Assembly (NCBI GenBank): GCA_963800065.1
Contig: CAWCZO010000008.1
Span: forward strand, 806,001 to 870,000
Direction: 5' to 3'
Origin: CAWJFJ01 sp963800065
GTDB lineage: Bacteria > Actinomycetota > Acidimicrobiia > Acidimicrobiales > UBA8190
DNA length: 64,000 nucleotides
Part shown: piece after piece, positions 45,382-50,424 of the stretch
Numbering within the stretch: the first letter of the stretch is position 1
Layout: the number at the start of each line of letters is the position of its first letter
Position numbers and translations under genes: made by a program
Notes under the pieces: model-generated
Told to the model about the DNA's origin: nothing
Database searches by the model: none
Seen by the model: the letters and a program-made list of their open reading frames with translations, nothing else

Positions 45382-45513
45382 GTCGGTGCAACCGGCTTGA
45401 GCAGCCGGGGACGGCAGGCGGTTACCTCCTCCCGCCGCCCAGCACCGACACCCCGGGGACGCCCCTGGGGCGACGAGGGTCTGTCGTCATCTCCCCTCGT
45501 CGTCTCCAGGGGC
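45382..45513 (+). ncRNA. Structured RNA module, copy C
   Basis: This third copy follows B directly. The outer stem GTCGGTGC (45382-45389) pairs with GCACCGAC (45442-45449). Arm 2 is CCGGCT-TGAGC-AGCCGG (45392-45408). Arm 3 is GGC plus GGCGG (45413-45421, bulged A) with CCGCCGCC (45432-45439). The trailing long hairpin has GCCCCTGG (45461-45468) with CCAGGGGC (45506-45513) enclosing CGACGAGGG/CCCTCGTCG (45471-45479 with 45494-45502). Sequence is mostly unlike A and B, yet the order of helices is the same. Confidence 0.55.
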
Positions 45514-45617
45514 ACACCCCCGCTGTATGACATCGTTGTGTGACTCAGGCCGCCACCGCCACCTGTCGGAGGGAGCGTTCGGGTTGACCGACAGCCTTGA
45601 TGACGAGGTGCATGGGC

Positions 45618-46430
45618 ATGAATGCCAAAAGAAAGAAAGATGGCGGTGCCGCTCTACCTGAGCGCGTGTTAGAGGCTGGCGCGAATACAGCAGGGGCGGT
45701 TTCCGGCGCAGTCCTTGGCGCAGCGATGGGCGGTGCGGAAGGGGCAGCACTTGGCGCTGTCGCCGGACAGTTTGTTCATGCAGCGGCAGCGACGATCTCG
45801 CATCTACTCCTTCCGCAACGGCAGCGCACGAGAATCGAGGAAGTCGTACGTCTGGCAACGACGGCGATCGCTGACTTGAAGGCGGAGGGACTTGAGCCAC
45901 GGACGGACGGCTTCTTCGATAGTCGGAACATGGAGGAGTCACCTGCCGAAGAAATCGCCGAGGGCGTGCTCCAAGTTGCTCGGGACGCGTACGAGCAGAA
46001 GAAGGTTCCCCTTCTAGCCACCTTCCTTGCTCGCATCGCGTTTCATTCCGAGATTGCGCCCGAACAGGCGAACTTTCTCGTGCGAACTATCGACCAACTC
46101 ACCTATGAACAGATCGGCCTGTTAGCCCTTCTTCCTCACTCTGCCGAGTTTGGAGTCACCGAAACGCCGTTTAATGTTCTCGGGCCTTTGAGCGCCCTAA
46201 ACGGAGGGGACCGAATCTCCCTTCAGCTTGAGCTTTGGGATCTCTATCGAAGGGGCTTCGTGCAAGCTCCCGGCGGCGGGATGTGGCTGAACCTTACTGA
46301 GTTCGGCCCGGGAAGGGTGCAGGTTGTCGGTGCAGGGGCGAACCTCTACGTGCTAATGGGCCTCGAAGACTTCGATCGGGACGAGCTGCGACGCTTGACG
46401 GCGCGACTCAATTGGATCCCGGAGAGCTAA
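45618..46430 (+). CDS. Glycine-zipper membrane-active hypothetical protein (candidate cargo)
   Basis: The 270-residue protein begins with a basic stretch (NAKRKKDGG). A Gly/Ala-rich helix-pair region follows near residues 22-60 (AGAVSGAVLGAAMGGAEGAA), a glycine zipper likely to insert in membranes. The remaining soluble part (EEIAEGVLQVARDAYEQKK, TIDQLTYEQIGLLALL) is unrecognised. The start at 45618 fits GAGG 9 bases upstream; ATGs at 45600 and 45612 are alternatives. It is the last gene before attR and less GC-rich than its neighbours, a usual place for anti-phage or lysogenic-conversion cargo. Toxin-like pore formation is a hypothesis only. Confidence 0.6.
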   Translation: MNAKRKKDGGAALPERVLEAGANTAGAVSGAVLGAAMGGAEGAALGAVAGQFVHAAAATISHLLLPQRQRTRIEEVVRLATTAIADLKAEGLEPRTDGFFDSRNMEESPAEEIAEGVLQVARDAYEQKKVPLLATFLARIAFHSEIAPEQANFLVRTIDQLTYEQIGLLALLPHSAEFGVTETPFNVLGPLSALNGGDRISLQLELWDLYRRGFVQAPGGGMWLNLTEFGPGRVQVVGAGANLYVLMGLEDFDRDELRRLTARLNWIPES

Positions 46431-46596
46431 TACAGGCGGCAGTCGCGTTCCGAATGTTGAGCCAGACTAGTTCTGGTCCAAGGTAACGGACCCTGGCGAA
46501 TATGGGAGGGGTGTGGGGAAGATGGTGCGAACTTGGTTAGGTGGTAGGCCGGTTGCCGAGCTGCACTCCGGGTCGGTCACAGAAATCGTCCGCCGC

Positions 46597-46618
46597 TTTG
46601 TCAACGGATTTGTCAACG
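46597..46618 (+). promoter_or_regulatory. Paired TTTGTCAACG direct repeats beside attR (candidate integrase arm sites)
   Basis: TTTGTCAACG occurs at 46597-46606 and 46609-46618, about 118 bp inside attR, mirroring the pair 60 bp inside attL. The surrounding bases (GCTTTGTCAACGG) also match. This is consistent with P and P' arm sites of the integrase. Confidence 0.6.
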
Positions 46619-46735
46619 TGACTCGACCGCGCCCGACCCTACAGGCCCAACAGAACCTCACGACAAGGTGGCCTATACCTCCCATGACCTGCGACGACTC
46701 TCAGGGCCTCGCCAGACCTCGTGAACCTGGCCGGA

Positions 46736-46789
46736 TTGAGGGGCTAGTGCCCGCAAGGGCGTAGGGGTTCAAGTCCCCTCTCCGACACC
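46736..46789 (+). repeat. attR: duplicated 3' part of tRNA-Leu
   Basis: These 54 bases are identical to 33792-33845. They lack the acceptor 5' strand and D arm, so this is not a second functional tRNA but the right-hand attachment site generated by integration. Confidence 0.95.
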
Positions 46790-46870
46790 GTGTCATGTGA
46801 CTAGTGGAGGCACTAAACACGCTGGTCAGAGTGTCCGTGTCAACGGGATGCAAACGGCTGCGAGGCCGAG

Positions 46871-47413
46871 GTGACCACCGCCGAGCAGTGGCGACGTCGT
46901 GACGCCGAGCCGTTCGAGCCTGGCAACACGAAAGCACTCGTCCACGGCGCCAACTCCGAGCGATCGCTCGAGGCGAAGGCGGCTGAGGTCCGGGCACACC
47001 TGGTCGAGCTCGCACCGTGGTGCGACAAGCCGGCGTTCGCACCGGCCCTGGCTCGCTTCCTGCGGGCCGAAGCCCGGGAGCTGCTCCTCCACGAGCACAT
47101 CGAGCGAGTCGTGGCTTCTGAGGGCGCTGGTGCCGTCTCGGCGAAGGTGTGGGAGCAGGTCACGGCGGCGGCGAACAGTGCGGCGAAGCTGTCCGGGCTG
47201 CTCGGACTCGACCCGTCGTCGTATGCCCGCCTGCGGGCCACGGTCGGACAGGCCGACGTCAGCCAGGCCACCTATGCCGAACTGATCTCTGGCGGCCAGG
47301 AGATCGCCGACCGACGAGCAGGCGAACGTCCACAGCCCGTGGAGACGACGGCAACCGTTGTCGACGGCAAAGGGTCCACAGCTGTGCATGGTCCCGAGAA
47401 CGACGATGCCTGA
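46871..47413 (+). CDS. terS: Phage terminase small subunit (second element)
   Basis: The 180-residue protein is a paralogue of the TerS at 40870, with the same early GN..A..HG..SER pattern, similar helices (FLRAEARELLLHEHIERVV) and a matching LGLDPSSYARLRATVG segment. The C-terminal tail is disordered and Pro/Thr-rich. GTG at 46871 is preceded by the TGTCAACG-like repeats. It overlaps the next small gene by 8 bases. It presumably recognised the packaging site of the second element. Confidence 0.78.
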   Translation: MTTAEQWRRRDAEPFEPGNTKALVHGANSERSLEAKAAEVRAHLVELAPWCDKPAFAPALARFLRAEARELLLHEHIERVVASEGAGAVSAKVWEQVTAAANSAAKLSGLLGLDPSSYARLRATVGQADVSQATYAELISGGQEIADRRAGERPQPVETTATVVDGKGSTAVHGPENDDA

Positions 47414-47651
47414 GTCCGTCGATGCCAAGGCACGTCGCCTGCTGTCCACCGACTGCGTGCAGATCCTCTACGCCGACGAGAGCACCGTCGCTGCCCGTGT
47501 GCGGGGCGACACCGGCGTCTATGACGTCCAGTGGGAGCGAGGCGACTGGTCCTGCACCTGCGCCAACCTCGGTGCCTGTAGTCACTGGCTGGCCGTCAAG
47601 CTCGTCACACTGACCTCGATCCGCCACCCGGCACCGGCGAACGCATGGTGA
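47406..47651 (+). CDS. Small SWIM-zinc-finger-like protein
   Basis: This 81-residue protein carries a CTC...C.H metal-binding pattern (WSCTCANLGACSHWLAVKL) near residues 52-70, which matches the SWIM zinc-finger layout CxC...CxH. The preceding part is beta-rich and charged (VQILYADESTVAARV, DVQWERGDW). SWIM fingers bind DNA or proteins. It sits between terS and the terL fragment with overlaps at both ends, an unusual place for such a gene. The first element has no counterpart. Confidence 0.6.
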   Translation: MPESVDAKARRLLSTDCVQILYADESTVAARVRGDTGVYDVQWERGDWSCTCANLGACSHWLAVKLVTLTSIRHPAPANAW

Positions 47652-48307
47652 CCGATCCCGCTGTCAGCCTGCTCGCCTCGCTCGTGCTCGAGGACGACCG
47701 CCGGTGGGGAGACGCCGCCGTCGACGAGCAGTGGGACGACGCCCGGGGCGTTCTCGACCAGACAGGACCGCCGTACCACTTCCTGACCCGTGCCCGTGGC
47801 TACTCGAAGACCTCCGACCTCGGTGGCATCGCCATCGCCGTCATGCTCGAGCAGCTCCCGCCCGGCAGCCGTCTGTACGGCCTGGCCAGCGACAAGGACC
47901 AGGGACGGCTCCTGTCCGACGCCATCGCCGGCTTCAGCGCCCGCACACCCGGTCTGGCCGGCGCCATCACCTGCGACGCCTACAAGGTCACGGCCGCCAA
48001 CGGATCCGTCCTCGAGATCCTCCCCGTGGCCGGCGCCTGGGGACTGCGGCCGGCGTTCCTGATCGTCGACGAGCTCGCCCAGTGGACGTCCACGACAGGG
48101 CCGAGGAAGCTCTGGGAGGCGACGACATCGGCGCTCACGAAGGTCTCGAGCCAGAGGCGCCCGTCGACGCCGGTACCCACGTGCCGCAGATGCTCGGTCT
48201 CGGTCGGCCCGGGTGGCGCTGATGCGCGGCGGGGTCTACGTGCCGGCGCACCTGTGTCCGTACCTCGAGGTCTACCTCCGACAAGGGCTCGCGGCGGCGC
48301 ACCGTGA
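47645..48307 (+). pseudogene. terL: Terminase large subunit, N-terminal fragment
   Basis: The first 170 or so residues match the ATPase domain of the TerL at 41397: RARGYSKTSDLGG in place of the P-loop, LEQLPPGSRLYGLASDKDQ, and Walker B FLIVDELAQW. After ALTKVSSQ (about base 48156) similarity stops and the frame runs into Arg/Pro-rich nonsense to 48307. The whole nuclease domain is missing. In the next frame a short tail (VDAGTHVPQMLGLGRPGWR) ends at 48222 and looks like the C-terminus of a different gene. This indicates a deletion that fused the two. Confidence 0.75.
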
Positions 48308-48602
48308 GGGCCACCAGTTCCCCGACGACTTCGCGCGGCTCCTGAGTGAGATCCGGTCCGGGGCCGCGGAGTCGGTTGCTTCCGCTAGCGGAAGTGCGGA
48401 AGTGGATTCTGCGGAAGTCGTGCCATTGTCCGAAGTGGCTGACGAGATGTCGACGAAAGAGGCCGCCGAAGCGCTCGGCGTAAGCGTCAGAGCAGTCACC
48501 CTCGCCTTGAACGAGGGTCGACTGAAAGGACGCAGGATCGGGCGGGTGTGGCGGGTCGAACGGTTGTCGGTCATGGAATGGCAGCAACGAAAGGCGGCCT
48601 GA
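48222..48602 (+). CDS. Small DNA-binding protein with C-terminal HTH_17 domain
   Basis: The 126-residue protein has a helical N-terminal half (LCPYLEVYLRQGLAAAHREG), a Ser/Ala/Glu-rich linker, and an excisionase-type helix-turn-helix STKEAAEALGVSVRAVTLAL followed by RRIGRVWRVERLSV. In actinophages similar small proteins are encoded among the structural genes. ATG at 48222 overlaps a stop codon of the fused upstream tail (TGATG). Reading it as the excisionase of the second element is possible, but position downstream of terL argues for another regulatory role. Confidence 0.65.
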   Translation: MRGGVYVPAHLCPYLEVYLRQGLAAAHREGHQFPDDFARLLSEIRSGAAESVASASGSAEVDSAEVVPLSEVADEMSTKEAAEALGVSVRAVTLALNEGRLKGRRIGRVWRVERLSVMEWQQRKAA

Positions 48603-48603
48603 C

Positions 48604-49080
48604 GTGGCGCACGTGGTGGACGAGTACCGGGAGGCCTGCGCAGAGGCGGACCGGCTCGACAAGCTGGCCGGCGCCTTCCCAGCGACGTCCCCGCTCGCTC
48701 AGGGTTACAAAGAGCTCGCGGCGGCCGCGGCAGCGCACCGCGACGAACTCGAGGCCGACATGGCAAAGGTCGCCGAGCCCGACATCCGCAAGCGGGTGCG
48801 CGATGCGATCAAGGAGGGCCTCACGCCCACCATCCGGGAGGGTATCGGGCTCGTCCGGGAGCTCAGGGCGCAGACGGCACCGCTGCCACCGATCGGGATG
48901 CCGACAGGAGCGCGGCCGGCGGGTGTCGGGGCGTCCCCGCTGGCGCGCAAGTCTCCGGAATCCATGACCCTGAAGGAGCAGGCAGCGCACTACCGGCACC
49001 TGGCTGACACCGTCCAGGACCGCAACCTGCGTGCCGGGTACCTCGAGAAGGCCGCTCAGGCCGAGAAAGGCGGAGTCTGA
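48604..49080 (+). CDS. Hypothetical helical phage-type protein
   Basis: The 158-residue protein, with GTG start 1 base after the previous stop, is helical throughout (EYREACAEADRLDKLA, LAAAAAAHRDELEADMAKVAE) with a short Pro/Gly linker before a final helix pair (LKEQAAHYRHLADTVQD). No family is recognised. The small size, tight spacing and location suggest a phage structural-operon gene of unknown role. Confidence 0.55.
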   Translation: MAHVVDEYREACAEADRLDKLAGAFPATSPLAQGYKELAAAAAAHRDELEADMAKVAEPDIRKRVRDAIKEGLTPTIREGIGLVRELRAQTAPLPPIGMPTGARPAGVGASPLARKSPESMTLKEQAAHYRHLADTVQDRNLRAGYLEKAAQAEKGGV

Positions 49081-49082
49081 CC

Positions 49083-49460
49083 GTGGGCCTTTCCTATTTC
49101 CCGATCATCGCCGGCCGATGGGTGGTGGACTGCTCGCCGTCAGGTCTGGTCGACGGCTCCGGCTCTGTCAACCCCCTGGCCAACGGCCCAGCCGTGATCG
49201 TGGCGAAGCCGTCGTCGGCGCCTTTCGTCGGGCCCGGTACGTCCGTCCTCACGTCCACCGGGCTGAACGCGGTCCTGGCCCAGATCGAGGGCTACCTGAC
49301 GGCCGCCAAGCTCGCCGCCATCTCGGCCGTGCTCCCCTTCGACGGTCTGGTCGTCAATGTGACAACCACGAGCATCGCCTACTCGGTGGCGCTGGCCGAC
49401 ATCGTGACGCAGGCGAACGCCATCGCCGCCATCCTCGAGACCGCTGCCGACGCCACCTGA
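49083..49460 (+). CDS. Hypothetical protein, small, Ala/Val-rich
   Basis: The 125-residue protein is hydrophobic but without a clear membrane helix; it alternates short strands and helices (LTSTGLNAVLAQIEGYLTAA). It could be a small decoration or head protein, yet no family is recognised. GTG at 49083 follows the previous stop by 2 bases. It belongs to the same rightward run as its neighbours. Confidence 0.5.
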   Translation: MGLSYFPIIAGRWVVDCSPSGLVDGSGSVNPLANGPAVIVAKPSSAPFVGPGTSVLTSTGLNAVLAQIEGYLTAAKLAAISAVLPFDGLVVNVTTTSIAYSVALADIVTQANAIAAILETAADAT

Positions 49461-49477
49461 TCGAAAGAGAGAGAGTC

Positions 49478-49999
49478 ATGACCGCCCGCGCCACTGTCGC
49501 CCTCGAGCCACCACCCGTCGACGAAGCGGAAGCACCGCCGACGTCGACCGGCCAGCAGAACGCCCGGCCTTACGTGCCGCCGCCTTCAGAGCGCCCCGGC
49601 TACGTAGCCCCGCCGGCTGCCACCGTCGGAGCCGAACCGTTGGGCGTACGGGAGCGGACGAGAACTGGCGAAGGTCTCCAGACGCCGACCTTCGCCACAG
49701 TCGACCGCATCCTGTCATTCGGTCTGTGGACCGAGATCAAGAAGGGCTCGCTCACGGAGGCCCCGGGCACGAGGTACACGTCAGCAGGATCGATCAAGCC
49801 GCTTCTGCGGTTCCAGCTGCGCAGCGGGGGAGACGCTGTCGTCCTCGCCGAAGCAGTGCACGGCTGGGCGCCGCTCGAGACCGAGGATGCGGTTCCGTCT
49901 CATCCGACGGTCATGTCGATGGATGACGTCACACCTCTCGACCTTCTCGGGGACGATGCGTCCCCGTTCTTCTCGCATCGCCCGAGTGGCCGGTTCTAG
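49478..49999 (+). CDS. Hypothetical protein with Pro-rich N-terminus
   Basis: The 173-residue protein has a disordered Pro/Ala/Thr-rich N-terminal third and a more ordered C-terminal part (FATVDRILSFGLWTEIKKGS, IKPLLRFQLRSGGDAVVLAEAV). A good purine-rich leader (AAAGAGAGAGAG) precedes the ATG. It is the last gene of the remnant before a hairpin-rich gene-free stretch. Not recognised. Confidence 0.5.
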   Translation: MTARATVALEPPPVDEAEAPPTSTGQQNARPYVPPPSERPGYVAPPAATVGAEPLGVRERTRTGEGLQTPTFATVDRILSFGLWTEIKKGSLTEAPGTRYTSAGSIKPLLRFQLRSGGDAVVLAEAVHGWAPLETEDAVPSHPTVMSMDDVTPLDLLGDDASPFFSHRPSGRF

Positions 50000-50424
50000 G
50001 ACACCGCCGTGAATCCTTCTCGTTCTCGGGTGTGCGTCGACGGGTTGAGTGACACCGTCGACGCATCTGGGGTCGTCCATGCCCCGCAACCCGGGACGCC
50101 GGGGACCCCTTCCTGTGATGAGGTCCAGGTCCCCGGCACCCTCTGTCCGCGGTGTGGGACTTCCACCTCCCGCGACCACAAGCTCGTCAACCACCGAGGC
50201 GGTGATACGGGACGGTATTAGGTTCCTTCACCAGCAATCGTGCCTGACGGTGGAAGCCCGCAGGAGCGGACGATCTGACTCCTTCCTCCACACCAGATCG
50301 GGTGATACAGCCTGGGTCGGCAGCCCGACGGAGTTGTCACGCTGGCCACAGTTGGAAGACCGCCACATCGCGGACTTCCCGAAAGCGTTTCGGATGTGGT
50401 GATGCGGGCTCACACGTCCTTCGG
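50000..50424. other. Gene-free stretch with strong GC-rich hairpins
   Basis: No convincing gene is seen. Two long perfect stems stand out: TGCGTCGACGG (50033-50043) with CCGTCGACGCA (50055-50065), and GCCGGGGACC (50098-50107) with GGTCCCCGGC (50128-50137). A smaller CGCGG/CCGCG stem with the inner GTGG-GACTT-CCAC loop follows near 50149-50174. Position at the end of the second remnant parallels the RNA modules of the first element. The right part (50220-50424) shows nothing clear. Confidence 0.5.

Larger units (their letters stand above)
33792..46789. mobile_element. Integrated satellite-like element in tRNA-Leu, about 13 kb
   Basis: The element lies between two perfect 54-bp direct repeats, the first being the 3' part of tRNA-Leu(GAG). 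Its left module is leftward: integrase and an ungrouped gene. Next come a divergent control region, excisionase, RepA-like ATPase, candidate origin, terS and terL, then small unknown genes separated by strongly folded RNA-like segments, and a cargo-like gene beside attR. No portal, capsid protease, major capsid or tail protein is recognisable. This combination of integration, replication and packaging genes without a virion resembles phage-inducible chromosomal islands, although carrying terL as well as terS is less usual. Several genes are visibly less GC-rich than the chromosome on either side. Confidence 0.85.
46790..50222. mobile_element. Remnant of a second, related satellite/phage element
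   Basis: Directly beyond attR lie another TerS gene, a truncated TerL and a run of small phage-type genes, all rightward, followed by GC-rich hairpins. TerS and the TerL N-terminus are recognisable relatives of those in the first element. No integrase, excisionase-operon or replication gene is present, and no third copy of the tRNA-Leu repeat is found to the right, so the outer boundary is uncertain. It looks like the right part of an older element that was integrated at the same tRNA and then partly deleted. Confidence 0.6.

Noticed and set aside
44465..45513. Explaining the large hairpins simply as intrinsic terminators
   Set aside because: No T-tracts follow them, each copy has a multi-helix junction rather than one stem, and three separate copies keep the same plan.
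46736..46789. Second tRNA-Leu gene
   Set aside because: Only the 3' 54 bases are present; the 5' acceptor strand and D arm are missing, so it is attR.
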